Below are positions 9,806 through 20,417 of a stretch of 64,000 bases of DNA, piece after piece. How positions within the stretch are numbered: the stretch's first letter is position 1; every line of letters begins with the position of its first letter. The DNA is from Paramarasmius palmivorus (Eukaryota; Basidiomycota; Agaricomycetes; Agaricales; Marasmiaceae): NCBI GenBank assembly GCA_037176845.1, contig JAYKXP010000031.1, forward strand, positions 372,001 through 436,000. The letters are read 5' to 3'. A program made the position numbers and the translations under genes. The notes beneath the pieces were generated by a model that made no database searches, was not told where the DNA came from, and saw only the letters and a program-made list of their open reading frames with translations.

Positions 9806-11404
9806 ATGGACGAGCCAGCGCTAGTTTCTGACGGTCGTCTGTCTTCCCTGAAAGATCTTTTTGATCAGACCATCACGGAGGCTGACAGGCGAATCATAAC
9901 TCAATATCTTCTCGAAGTGGAAAAAGATGTAGATGCTTACGAGAAGGAGCTGAAGAGGCTGAGGTTATCCATCATCGCGGTGGAAACAAAGCGCAATCGG
10001 TCGAAGAAAACAATGGAGGAATACAAATCTTTGTTGGCACCGCTCCACAAAATACCACCGGAAATCCTTTGCAGCATTTTCGAATTTTGCTGTGAGCAAA
10101 ACGTACTTCAGCCAACGTCTCTGCCACCGGTCATGGCATTGTCTTACGTATGCCGTCGGTTCAGGTCGTTGTGTCTGTCGACACCATCGCTTTGGTCAAC
10201 ATTCGCCATCCCATTTCACGCATGGGCCAAGCTCGTATCACTCTACCTAGTGGTCACTACATTTGTGGCCTACTCCAACCAACATCCATTGAGACTTAGT
10301 CTCGACTTTCAAAACTTCGACAGACAATTACTCACGAACCAACTCACACACGGTGGCATGCTACGCAACATCCTGTCCATGCTTGTGGTCAATTCACAAC
10401 GTTGGGAAGCTCTTGAATTGCACATCAGGGTTGCAGATCTGGAGTTTGATGTATTTCAACCCATGGAAGGATGTTTGCCCAGGCTCGAAGTTCTACGCCT
10501 GTTACAGCCTCGCGCCGCAGTCGAACTCGACAATGAGCTGAGTCTTTTTCGGGACTGTCCAGCTTTACACACGGTGTCTATCAGCGGTCTTCGGTATTGG
10601 CCACACCTAGTTCTTCCACTGCAAGGCGCTAAATCTGTGGAACTTCAACATTGCTTCACAAGAGATGCCTTGTCGTACCTGCACTCGTGCCGGAGTATGG
10701 AGCGTTTAGAACTGTTTGGTGTTATGAGGGATTTGGATGGTTTCGAAGGGCCAGAAACCTTAATCTCCAACGTCAAGTCTCTTTCAATAAGAGCTCTGTA
10801 TCCCGACGAATTAGGTTACATTCTGCATCATTCGACGCTCCCTCATCTATCTGCGATAACCATAATTGGTGATGCAAGTCTTTCAAATTTCTCCGTAGAC
10901 CCCTACCATATCCATCCTCTGAAACAGTGTTTGCTTCGATCTTCCTGCGTCATCACTTCATTCCATATGAAGGGTTTGCCCATTACAGACGGGGAGGCAC
11001 TTTCCCTTCTCGGTCTCATGCCGACTTTGGAGATCCTTGGAATCGAAGAGATTGCACCACCAGAAATCCCCAGCACAAACGAAACTCAGCATATTCTCAC
11101 TTCATTCTTCTTACACCACCTTGCAATTATGGATCATGATACTCGTATTAGGACTCCCTTTCTTCCACAACTGAAGGACCTTTCACTAACCGTCCGTGGG
11201 GAAGTGCCGTTGGACACTGAGGCACTTTTACATGCCATCGCAGCGAGAGGGCTGCATCATCGTGAAGTTGGAGTCGCTCCTCTGACATCATTCGACTTTG
11301 CCGTGACTGGGAATTGTCAGAAGAGGTTCGATGATCTCATGCAGGCATTACTATACTTCAATGGGACTGGGCTACGAGTGAAGGCCTCGTATAAGAGTCT
11401 TTAA
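9806..11404 (+). CDS. F-box protein, paralogue 1
   Basis: A single exon of 532 residues. After a predicted helical stretch (residues 20-75, ITEADRRIITQYLLEVEKD...), the F-box begins with a HKIPPEILCSIFEFCC core and continues to VCRRFRSLCLSTPSLWSTF. The C-terminal two thirds are leucine-rich without a crisp repeat, as in many mushroom F-box proteins. F-box proteins bind Skp1 and bring substrates to SCF ubiquitin ligases. The start at 9806 was chosen because it aligns with the starts of the paralogues at 16283, 59513 and 60017; an upstream in-frame ATG at 9563 is less likely. Substrate unknown. Confidence 0.88.
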   Translation: MDEPALVSDGRLSSLKDLFDQTITEADRRIITQYLLEVEKDVDAYEKELKRLRLSIIAVETKRNRSKKTMEEYKSLLAPLHKIPPEILCSIFEFCCEQNVLQPTSLPPVMALSYVCRRFRSLCLSTPSLWSTFAIPFHAWAKLVSLYLVVTTFVAYSNQHPLRLSLDFQNFDRQLLTNQLTHGGMLRNILSMLVVNSQRWEALELHIRVADLEFDVFQPMEGCLPRLEVLRLLQPRAAVELDNELSLFRDCPALHTVSISGLRYWPHLVLPLQGAKSVELQHCFTRDALSYLHSCRSMERLELFGVMRDLDGFEGPETLISNVKSLSIRALYPDELGYILHHSTLPHLSAITIIGDASLSNFSVDPYHIHPLKQCLLRSSCVITSFHMKGLPITDGEALSLLGLMPTLEILGIEEIAPPEIPSTNETQHILTSFFLHHLAIMDHDTRIRTPFLPQLKDLSLTVRGEVPLDTEALLHAIAARGLHHREVGVAPLTSFDFAVTGNCQKRFDDLMQALLYFNGTGLRVKASYKSL

Positions 11405-11641
11405 TGTGGTCTCATCCAAATATCTGTCTTGTAATTTATCACATACATGTCAAGTAATATATAGTATGCCCTCTTATTGCTAGCATTGGCTTCAGTGCCC
11501 TAGAGAACGATGACTAGTCTAAATAAGTAGAGGTAAGTACTCACAGCTGCGGCAGATGTCGGCAAACTGATAAGTAACCGCGTGAATCTCCTTCTCCCAC
11601 CTCCACGTCGCGAACAGTGTCGCTAACCAGGCATCTCAAAG

Positions 11642-13402
11642 ATGTCTGCATACTTCATTCTTTATTGCGGACTATGTGTGACAGTGTTGAAGGAGGTCAA
11701 TAGGCTCGTGGATGAGCCTTACATGGTGCGAAACCTTGCCTTAATACTCATGACCTGTACTCAGAAACATGACAGGATGAACCCTTTCACATACCTCAAG
11801 CTCAAGCGTACTGTCGTGGAGATTTTGATCAGTGGGACCCCAAAATCACTACCCCTCCAGGACTGTACGAAGAAATTTTTACTGTACCCAGACTCGAACT
11901 GACTTTGGTACTTTGCAGGTACATTATGAGTCTCATTTTCAAGAAAATCTTTCTATTCAAGTGCAATCTCCCGATGCTTCGGCTCACTACGACGCTATCA
12001 CTTCTCGCCTTACCGATAGCGCTCACACGTCTTCTATGCTTTCACCGGAGAATCCGACCACCTTCAGCCCTTCTGGTACCTACCCCGGATGCGATCGTAC
12101 TCAGCCTTTTCCCAATCGCGTGGTTCTTTGGATTCCTCTACTATACCGAAGTTCCGAGTCTGGTATTTGTAGTGTTGACGGTGACTGCAGCCTCAGATGA
12201 CCAGCATTGGCTGGCTGCGCTGGTACGTCTACTCCGTTTAGTTTCGATTGCAACGTGTCACTAAACAAGGGCAAGAAATCTAGTTGGGCCTGATCAGTTG
12301 CACATTCAGACAAACGAATATTATATGGGTTTTGTACGCCTTTGCGACGAGCCAGCTGATGTATTTGCGGTTCCGGCGTGCACTCCCTGGTGAAAAACCA
12401 CCGAGCAAGTTACATGATCCTCCTGCTTTGGCTGCTGGGTTTGGGGACTTCTTTAAAGCGATATGGAGTGTCCCTAGAGTTGTCCCCGATCTATTACCCT
12501 CGTTTGTGCCGTACACGTTGGTGTTGGCTGCGTTCGGAGCCTTCGTGGTGTGGAATAAAGGGATTGTCCTCGGTACGCGATCTCTTTCTATTGATAGAAG
12601 TCATATTGAATCGGTGTTTAATATACTATAGGGGACAAGTCCAATCATATCCCTGCCTTGCATATTCCGCAACTGTATTACTTCGCTGCGTTTTCGACTG
12701 CATTTGGTTGGCCTGTCCTCATTAGCGGACCTGGGGGAGCCGTAGGTCTCGGAAAGGAGGTGTACAAGAGAATGTTTGGCACCAAAACGTGCGAGGGTGT
12801 TTCTCTAGCGTTCAGTGAACTCTCTGCTGACCTTTGACATGGACATGTAGTCGCAGCTTGATCACCCTGCTTGTCATGTCTGCTATGGCCGTCACTGTGA
12901 AATTCTTTACGTGTGTACGTTCGCCTTTGTTATTCGGCTTGCACTGACGATGATGAATAGTATCCACCATCCCTTTCTTCTCTCCGATAACCGACATTAC
13001 ACGTTCTACGTATGGCATAGAATATACATGTACCACTGGTTAGCCCAATATTTGCTTGTCCCTGCATACTTGGCATGTGCGTGGGCATGGTACCTGCGTG
13101 TTGGTAGGTTGAGTTTCAGCCTGTTGAAATTTGGATAGCGATTCACAATTTGAACAGGGAACGAGCAAACCATGCTTCAAACACTTGTTCTTCCTATTTT
13201 GACGGTCTTGACTCTTCTGCCTACTCCTTTGTTGGAACCAAGGTACTTTCTGATTCCCTACATCCTTTTGCGAGCACAGATCGTAGAGGTGCCTACGTGG
13301 TCATTGGCAGTCGAGGGTGTGTGGTATAGCTTCATCAACCTTGTGACAATGGGGGTCTTCTTGTACCTTCCTCGTGAAGGAGTAGGTCGATTTATGTGGT
13401 AG
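11642..13402 (+). CDS. ALG10: Dol-P-Glc:Glc2Man9GlcNAc2-PP-Dol alpha-1,2-glucosyltransferase
   Basis: Eight exons (11642-11725, 11776-11864, 11919-12222, 12284-12572, 12632-12788, 12851-12910, 12961-13103, 13158-13402) join in phase to 456 residues. Family landmarks run in order: NRLVDEPYMDEPFHIPQAQAYC, DQWDPKITTPPGLY, FKCNLPMLRLTT, SCTFRQTNIIWVLYA, KSNHIPALHIPQLYYF, IHHPFLLSDNRHYTFYVWHR and a C-terminal VPTWSLAVEGVWYS. The protein is strongly hydrophobic with many helices, as expected for an ER membrane enzyme. It adds the last glucose to the lipid-linked oligosaccharide before transfer to protein, the final step of N-glycan donor assembly (DIE2/ALG10 in yeast). Complete and apparently functional; the length matches the family. 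Confidence 0.95.
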
Positions 13403-13648
13403 ATAGACAATCAAGCCCTTTGTGGAATTTCTGCCACTTGGAATATAAAAGGCGCCAAGCGGATCAGTCACAGGGTAAAGAAACGCGACCGTCGCTGGTT
13501 ACGTGAAGTTCAAGTTTTGGTTGACAACTCATTTCACGACCGTCGCCCGCCACTGGGCTCGTCCTATATTTCATTCCCACACGCCATTTACGACCGTTGC
13601 AACGTTCGGCTACGACTATTTGACGATTCTTTTACTCTTACATTCACT

Positions 13649-15736
13649 ATGCCTTCGGATTCATCGTCCAGTGCGACCACAGCGTCGCGCAAACCTTCAA
13701 CCAGGAGCTCGATTAGGCAGTCATTGAACTTTGCCTCTGTTGGGAAAGCTTTCGCAGATGTTATGAACAAGGAAGGACGAGAAAGGGAGGCTCGGGAAGC
13801 AGAAAAGTCGGCGAAGAAATCGGTCAAGGAGTCTCACCGTTCGAGTATTGGACTTCGAGGCTTGGCTCCTCGTCCTTCGCTTGACAAAGATGCAAGGCCT
13901 TCACCACCGCCGACAAAGAGGCCACGGACCCCAGACTCTAAAACTATTACCGCTAGGAGAAGGAGCTCCATGGCTCAGCATGCCCAAGGAGCCTTTTTAG
14001 ATGCGAGTAAATCTCCCGATTCCGCAACTCCTCAAAACGCACCAGTGTCACGCACGTCCACACTGCGTCCACGCTCCGGAACTTCTTCTGGACTTCCGAA
14101 ATATAGGCCAAAGTCCATCATTGCATCAGATCCCACTACCAAGAAACCCGGTTCTCCTTCTTTGATAGGTGCTCGAAAACGACCATCTGTCTCTGAAGAC
14201 GACGACGACAAGGACGACAAGGAACAGATGAAGCCAAGCGGCGAAAAATCCTCGAGGGCCATTAGTCCTCTTCCTCATCGTGCAGCTTTCAAGGTCAATT
14301 TGACCAACCTCGCTCCTACACCATCTCCCAATCCCAAGCACCACTCTAAGCCCAGCACTCCAACCTCAACTGCGAGATCCTCTCCCACTCGTCTCGTAAA
14401 ACATACCAAGGCTGCTAGTTCCATCATTCGTCCCCCATCATCTGCCTCTTCATCTAGTTCTGTCACTCCCCGCACACCAAAGTCCTCGCCAGCTCGCAAT
14501 GACTTGCGGTCCACCAAAAGCAAAAGCAGCCAGAGAGGAAACATAACAGACTCGTCAGACGACTATTCGCACCCCTCACACCCTGGAATACAGGAATCTC
14601 CTCTGGTCCGCCATGTACGTCAACGTTCCAAAGCTGAATCGCCGGCTATCGAGACGAACGTTGGCAACATGTCACACATATCAGAAGCCGATAGCGAGGA
14701 TATGGAAGAAGCTGATGTCGAAATGCTACTCGCACCTGTCGCAGCGATTGGCGCACCTACCCCCGCCATGCCTAGAATCCAAACGACCCGAACACGCCAA
14801 CGGCTCGCGCCGCAGACACCGTGCCGACCTACAGTGCCAAGAGAGGTTTTGATGCCACCTGATAACGACAGTCCGTCCTCATTGAGGCTGCGAACGACAC
14901 CTGCGAGTGAAAAGTCGGCACCGCGTGGTTCTATTCTTTCATGGGAACAATTTGCGTCCGAAGCATCGAAGACGCTAGATGAAGAGGAGATTGGCACCGT
15001 TCTGTCAGACATAACAGCACCGTTTCAGGGTGCACCGCTCTCGCCTATGCCGACTGGAGATATGCTCTTGCCTCCGGAGAGTCCATGCCTTAGTGCGTTG
15101 AACTCACCGAGTGGGTATGGGTCTATCTCACATGTTCTTCTACCAACTGTCACACCATCACCGGCACTACCTCGTACCAGGTTCAGAGAATCCTCACCTT
15201 CCAATAGCTCGGGAGAAGCTGCGGTCGTCACATTACTTCGCTTGCAGTTGTCGTCGGCAGAGAACATTGCAAAGGAGAGGTTGATGCAGTTGCAGTTACT
15301 CGAGGAAGAGGTTCATAACTTGAAACAGGCGAGAGGTCAGGATGCGCAGGAGTTGGCGCGGAAATTAGAGATACTGGAAGAACAAATGAGGGACAAGTTG
15401 GAGGCGGAGGCACGATCGGCGGAGCAGGTAGCTGCTCATATCGCTTTGCTAGAGGGAAGGTTGAGGAAGGCTGATGTTGCTCGCGAAGAGGCTGTGAAAT
15501 ATGCGGTTGAAAGCGCGACACGGAGTGTACATGCCAGTTCACTTGCGAGTATGAAGACTCGGCACAGAAGACTGGAGGCTGCACATGTATCAGAGAATGC
15601 GGCCAGGGAGTGGAGACATGTGAAGGAGCTGTGTGAAGGGGAACTGGAGGATGTACAGCGAGATAAGGAACTTATGACGTTCCTATTGGCAGAGCTGGAC
15701 CTCGCTCAAGAACAAATTCGCGAGATGGATGCATGA
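13649..15736 (+). CDS. Ser/Pro/Lys-rich protein with C-terminal coiled coil
   Basis: One open frame of 695 residues. The start at 13649 (MPSDSSSSATTASRKPS) is preferred over an upstream in-frame ATG at 13517 because the extra part shows no conserved character. Residues 1-540 are low complexity, rich in Ser, Pro, Thr and basic residues, with many S/T-P sites and an acidic patch near residue 190 (EDDDDKDDKEQ). Residues about 555-695 form a long charged helix with heptad-like Leu spacing (SAENIAKERLMQLQLLEEEV...). The architecture suggests a phospho-regulated scaffold or cytoskeletal protein. I do not recognise a family. Confidence 0.75.
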   Translation: MPSDSSSSATTASRKPSTRSSIRQSLNFASVGKAFADVMNKEGREREAREAEKSAKKSVKESHRSSIGLRGLAPRPSLDKDARPSPPPTKRPRTPDSKTITARRRSSMAQHAQGAFLDASKSPDSATPQNAPVSRTSTLRPRSGTSSGLPKYRPKSIIASDPTTKKPGSPSLIGARKRPSVSEDDDDKDDKEQMKPSGEKSSRAISPLPHRAAFKVNLTNLAPTPSPNPKHHSKPSTPTSTARSSPTRLVKHTKAASSIIRPPSSASSSSSVTPRTPKSSPARNDLRSTKSKSSQRGNITDSSDDYSHPSHPGIQESPLVRHVRQRSKAESPAIETNVGNMSHISEADSEDMEEADVEMLLAPVAAIGAPTPAMPRIQTTRTRQRLAPQTPCRPTVPREVLMPPDNDSPSSLRLRTTPASEKSAPRGSILSWEQFASEASKTLDEEEIGTVLSDITAPFQGAPLSPMPTGDMLLPPESPCLSALNSPSGYGSISHVLLPTVTPSPALPRTRFRESSPSNSSGEAAVVTLLRLQLSSAENIAKERLMQLQLLEEEVHNLKQARGQDAQELARKLEILEEQMRDKLEAEARSAEQVAAHIALLEGRLRKADVAREEAVKYAVESATRSVHASSLASMKTRHRRLEAAHVSENAAREWRHVKELCEGELEDVQRDKELMTFLLAELDLAQEQIREMDA

Positions 15737-16282
15737 TTATCACGACTACCTTTGAGATGTGAAAGTTATTCACGCTACTCAACTTGTTCGTTATGCTATA
15801 TATTTTCTTGTTGTGCTTTTGCTCACACGATTTTTCAGGTTTACTATATCACATTCGACATTCCACCCTATCATCTTTGTGTACTATACCCTCACTATTT
15901 GCTTATATACGTTGCTGTACTATTATCATCTATCTATGTTTCTACTTTGATTTTGATAATATGCAGTTCGTTTGTCTGTATAGCAGCGTCTCATTTATGA
16001 TAGATTTCAGGTGAAGCTGAAGTGTTCCTGCCTAATTGGGTCACCAACGAAGGTGACTCGGACGCGCCTTGCCAGTTTACCACGACCTTCACCTTACCTA
16101 GAGCTCCAAGCGTGAACTTCCGCTCAAGATCGGTGCGAACATACATTGTGGCCTTTTGAGATCGAATTTGTACTCAAATCTTCTATTATTCTGTAGGTCC
16201 TTGGGAAAAACTAGAACTTTGATTCACGGACACCATCACCGCGCAAAACCTTGCAGAAAACCGAGCCCGGTCTACAAATCCT
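15737..16282. other. AT-rich 3' flank and intergenic region
   Basis: Pyrimidine- and AT-rich sequence (15750-16000) with short spurious hydrophobic frames, most likely the 3' untranslated region of the coiled-coil gene, then the promoter of the next F-box gene. No repeat or RNA gene recognised. Confidence 0.5.
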
Positions 16283-17872
16283 ATGAACCCAATGCTTCCT
16301 CACACAGTCACGTCGAGCGACCGAAAAACCTTGACGCAGTTCATTTGGTCTGCAGAAAAAGAAATGAAAGGATACGAAGGAGAAATCAGCCGCTTGAAGC
16401 TGGCGATTTTAGCGTTGGAGACGAAGAGGAACAGGCTGAAGAAGAAGATAGAGGGGTATAGGTCACTGCTCTCGCCAATCCACCAACTTCCACCGGAAAT
16501 CCTATTCAACATCTTCAAGCCACTTTGCGACAAAACCGAGCTCGAGAGAACCAAAAGACCACCGGCGTTGACGGTGTCAGCCGTCTGTAAACGGTGGAGG
16601 AACATTTCTCTCTCCGTCCCATCGCTGTGGTCGTCTTTCGAGATCGTGTTATACACGTGGAAGGGACACTTTCAGAAGCTTGCGCGTCTCATCCAACTAT
16701 TCCTGGATCGGTCCAAAGAGGCTCTGTTAACGTTAGTGCTGCACCTCAACCTGGTACCACCCTCCGAGCCCCATCTGATCGAAGTGCTCACCACCATCAT
16801 CCAATCCTCCGAGCGTTGGGTCAGCGTCACAATGTCAGTCGGGGTCTCCGAAATGTTACATCGGCACATTGTTTTCAGCGCCCTCAAAAACCGTCTTCCC
16901 AAACTCGAACACCTTCAGATTATTAATGCATACATCTATGACGATGATAATCTACGTGAACTGGACTGCTTCAGTAGTTGTCCAGCTTTGCATAACGTTA
17001 CTCTTCGTCATGTAGACCTCGAACCCATACTTGTCCTACCGTGGAACCAAATCACGTCCTTGGAGTTGGAATTTATGCGTTCCGATGATGCCCGCCTATT
17101 TTTGTCAAGTTGTAGCCGTTTGATCACTCTACGGCTCATCGGGACTGGCGAAGACCCGGAAGACAATCCCCATCCCACACCTGAACGCCTGCTGAAGCCT
17201 GCCACTTTGGACGTCAAGGACCTTTCCATAACGGCCTGGCATCTCATTCACATCAACTTTCCCTTCCAATCACTCACTCTCCCGCAAATGACCTCTCTCA
17301 GTGTCAGAGGTGACGAGTCTAGGGAATACCGGGACTGCACTGACTACACCGAAATCGATTCAGAGCCTATCTGTGACTTCATAATCCGGTCTGCATGTTG
17401 TCTCACCTCTCTCCATATGAAGTGGGTTCCGTTCACGGATGAACAAATTCTGTCCCTCCTACGACTACTGCCCACTTTAAAAATCCTCTCACTGGAAGAG
17501 TTCGCTGATTGCAGCACCAATGGGACTGCCAATTCCATGTTGACCCCATCGTTCCTTAGACACTTGTCCATCACGGCTGAACACGATGATCCCGGTGATC
17601 TCTCGTCGTCCTCCCCGTTGGTACCACGTCTAACAGACCTGAACCTGGCTATTCACGCTGGTAAGGATGACGAAAACGAGGCACTTGTCACCATGCTCAC
17701 GACAAGATTACTCCTTGATGAGGCGGTAGATGCTGGCGTTGACGTCCTGGAAACGGTCTCGTTAGCTATCATAAGCTATGAACCGGATGAGCTTTCTAGC
17801 AGTCCGTTTGGTCAGTCGTTGAATGGTTTCGTGGAGGCAGGATTGCGGGTGAAAATTTCATATGTCGAGTAG
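16283..17872 (+). CDS. F-box protein, paralogue 2
   Basis: Single-exon frame of 529 residues. It has the same plan as the other F-box genes here: an N-terminal charged helix (SSDRKTLTQFIWSAEKEMKG), a short basic stretch, then the F-box with HQLPPEILFNIFKPLC and VCKRWRNISLSVPSLWSSF, then a leucine-rich C-terminal region (LPTLKILSLEEFADC). Presumed Skp1-binding adaptor of an SCF ubiquitin ligase with unknown target. A decayed relative follows about 0.5 kb downstream in the same orientation, so this looks like a tandem duplication. Confidence 0.88.
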   Translation: MNPMLPHTVTSSDRKTLTQFIWSAEKEMKGYEGEISRLKLAILALETKRNRLKKKIEGYRSLLSPIHQLPPEILFNIFKPLCDKTELERTKRPPALTVSAVCKRWRNISLSVPSLWSSFEIVLYTWKGHFQKLARLIQLFLDRSKEALLTLVLHLNLVPPSEPHLIEVLTTIIQSSERWVSVTMSVGVSEMLHRHIVFSALKNRLPKLEHLQIINAYIYDDDNLRELDCFSSCPALHNVTLRHVDLEPILVLPWNQITSLELEFMRSDDARLFLSSCSRLITLRLIGTGEDPEDNPHPTPERLLKPATLDVKDLSITAWHLIHINFPFQSLTLPQMTSLSVRGDESREYRDCTDYTEIDSEPICDFIIRSACCLTSLHMKWVPFTDEQILSLLRLLPTLKILSLEEFADCSTNGTANSMLTPSFLRHLSITAEHDDPGDLSSSSPLVPRLTDLNLAIHAGKDDENEALVTMLTTRLLLDEAVDAGVDVLETVSLAIISYEPDELSSSPFGQSLNGFVEAGLRVKISYVE

Positions 17873-18384
17873 GATGCTTGCCGCGGATTTTTCCTTTCTA
17901 GATAGCTCATATATATAACGCTCGCTTGGGAATGATCTAAACTCGTCTTATTGTTCACTATAACTCGCTATATGCTAGTAACTTTCACTATGCCGCCCAG
18001 CTACCTACGTCTGTTGAATGGAACCGTGAGTACAAAACCGACAAAATTTTTACTCGGGACCAGACGCGCACCTTGCCAGTCAACCACGACCTTCAACTTC
18101 TGTCACTGACTCAAAGTCTCGAGTCGAAACGTTTGAATCATCAAGCTCAAGATCGGTGCGATTAACACTACTAGACTAATATTAAGATTGAATTTGTGCT
18201 GAATCCCTGTGTAATGCCCAGGGCACGCGAACATTGTTGACGCCGGCGCCGATACACAAATCAAGTCCGACCTCCTCCTGTCCCTTCTTCCCTTGGCCCC
18301 AAAGGATCGTCTCGTCACGCAGACACGAAAGCAGTCACGAAAGCAGTGGGGTGCTCCAGCGTGCGGGAACCATAGTGCTTCGAC
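17873..18384. other. Intergenic between F-box gene and its decayed copy
   Basis: Contains a short TATA-rich stretch (about 17900-17925) after the F-box stop. The phrase TTGCCAGT..ACCACGACCTTCA occurs at about 18072 and also upstream of the 16283 gene at about 16069. The duplication therefore probably includes promoter sequence. No other gene seen. Confidence 0.5.
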
Positions 18385-19280
18385 TTGGAGGTGGACACAA
18401 ATTCGTCAACGATGGTTGAACAAGGATCCCTCATTGGCACACTGCCGATCAACCGACTGCCACCAGAAATTCTGCTCGAGATATCCATGTTGTTATGCGG
18501 CAAAATTAGGCTCAAGAAGAGGAAAAGGCCACTCGTGTTGACTTTGTCAGCTGTTTGTAGACGATGGAGAGCTATCTTTCTTTCTTCACCATCGTTGTGG
18601 ACATCTTTATCGATCGATTTTTCGATGTGGAAGGGTCAGTACAGGCGACTCGGCCAAGGGGTCACGGCACTCCTAACTCATTCAAAGGACGCATCGCTGT
18701 CCTTGGAACTAGATTTTGGAGGCATTGACCGTATCAAATCCTCTAATCGCCACTTTCTGGATGTCTTGACTTCCATAGTCCAATCCTCTACACGTTGGGT
18801 CAACCTCAAATCATGATCGGGATCCGTGCCCTTCGTCACAGCGTTTTCAATGCCCTCCAGAATCGACTACCGAGACTTGGGCTACTCAGCATCGAGTGTC
18901 GCTACTTCGATGATGATGTCATGGACAAAATACGCATTTCCGTAACTGTCCAGCTTTGCGTCGTGTCAAGTTGTGGGCAGTAGATTGGGGGTCCCTGCTC
19001 CTTCTGCCATGGAATCAAAACAAGTTCGTGAATCTAGGAGGCATATTACTTACCTTGCCGCGTTCCAGCCTCGACCCTCGACCTCCAATGTTGTTGCAAG
19101 TCGTCCGAGTCACTGGAAGAACACCGGCAGGTATTTGCTCCTCTCAATGTCTCTTGCACGTCGACCATACGCATCTTCTGGTACTACTACCTCAAGGCCT
19201 CGAGATCCTACATCCTACATATTGGAACCGGCAATTTATGCGAAAGCTCTTCAGGATTTGGGTCTCTCGAATATTCTAGC
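18385..19280 (+). pseudogene. Decayed F-box paralogue 3
   Basis: The frame from 18385 to 18816 encodes a recognisable F-box (NRLPPEILLEISMLLC, VCRRWRAIFLSSPSLWTSL) and then stops. Homology to the intact 16283 gene continues in other frames: HSVFNALQNRLPRLGLLSIEC at about 18837-18900, then LLLLPWNQNKFVNLGG near 18995-19045. At least two frameshifts and a stop are needed to explain this. The N-terminal helix of the paralogues is also missing. A short expressed F-box-only protein of up to 143 residues cannot be excluded. Confidence 0.75.
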
Positions 19281-20417
19281 GCATTTTAGCTCCCGTCGGT
19301 CATCCTGGTTCCGAAACCCTGTATTTCAGAGCCATTCTACCTCTATACCTCGGCATGCTTGGTGCTTGGAGGACTGTTTGAGGAAGCGTTTGCGGACTCT
19401 TATAGTACGTGCTCACTTGGATATAAGAGGTATGTTGTTTCTTTTAGGTCAATTCCGCTTTAGTTTTCGAGATCTCATTGTTCGTTTTATGAAGCCTTCC
19501 AGCGTAATCGTCGACCTCTACTATCTCGTCGCATAACACGACCAAGTATCCTCAAGATCAATCACCAATGCATCCTGACTACCTCGTCCGCTGCCCTATT
19601 TTTAGTCAAGTTGACTATCTGGTTTCCAGAATTCGGATGGCCAAGTTGCCTGATGCAAGAACCAGATTTCAGGTCCATTATACGCTGACTTCACATACCA
19701 ATACTCGCCGACAACATTCTGTTGGAATTGCCTTGGACCATCAATGAAGATCCGAATTCTTCAAATCAAGACTCCCAGCTCCTTTGTCTGGACTCAGGAT
19801 AATGTGACTCTGGTCTATTCGTCATTGCCACCTTTCACCTCAAAATCAGCCTACGAAGGACGCATGAAGATCTTCTGGCTGGATGGTACAACATCAAAGC
19901 TCGGTGTCTCTCAAGTTAGATTTCATGTGCTTCAAACGGCTTCATTGGGGTCTCAGGTGCCCGACTCCGACGAGAAGATACCTACCGACCATTATTCAAC
20001 CAAACCGACTTCGGTCGCGATTAGGCTGACAGCGACACTTCGTACGCAGTATTCAGTTTGAGTACTCTATCTGAATTTCCAGTAACCAACACTCAATCGC
20101 TATTCAAGGTTGCTGCCACCCCGCGACTGTCCTTCGTGGTGACTACGAATCGGTACTCTACAGTACCAGCTAATAGAACGCCCTCTACGAACTCCCGGCC
20201 GCATAGAACGTGTGCTATCGGTTTCCTGTCTACATGTATCATTATGATCTACATTTCGTTGCAACCTGAGCTTGCCCTGTGCGCAGTGGATAGTGGATCA
20301 AAGTGGGTATATATCTTCATTGAAACACCATAGAATGTATACAATACACCATTGTTGTTCGAGGAATGCGGTCCAAGTCCATGATATCCATACACAAATT
20401 CGGAAACACCACATTTA
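19281..20417. other. Degenerate intergenic region
   Basis: About 1.1 kb with short unsupported frames on both strands. Some of it may be eroded C-terminal F-box sequence, but I cannot align it by eye. Includes the 3' flank of the kinase-like gene on the minus strand. Confidence 0.4.

Noticed and set aside
15752..16014. Three overlapping hydrophobic frames that look like small membrane proteins
   Set aside because: T-rich 3' untranslated sequence gives hydrophobic translations in all frames; no consistent start or conservation.
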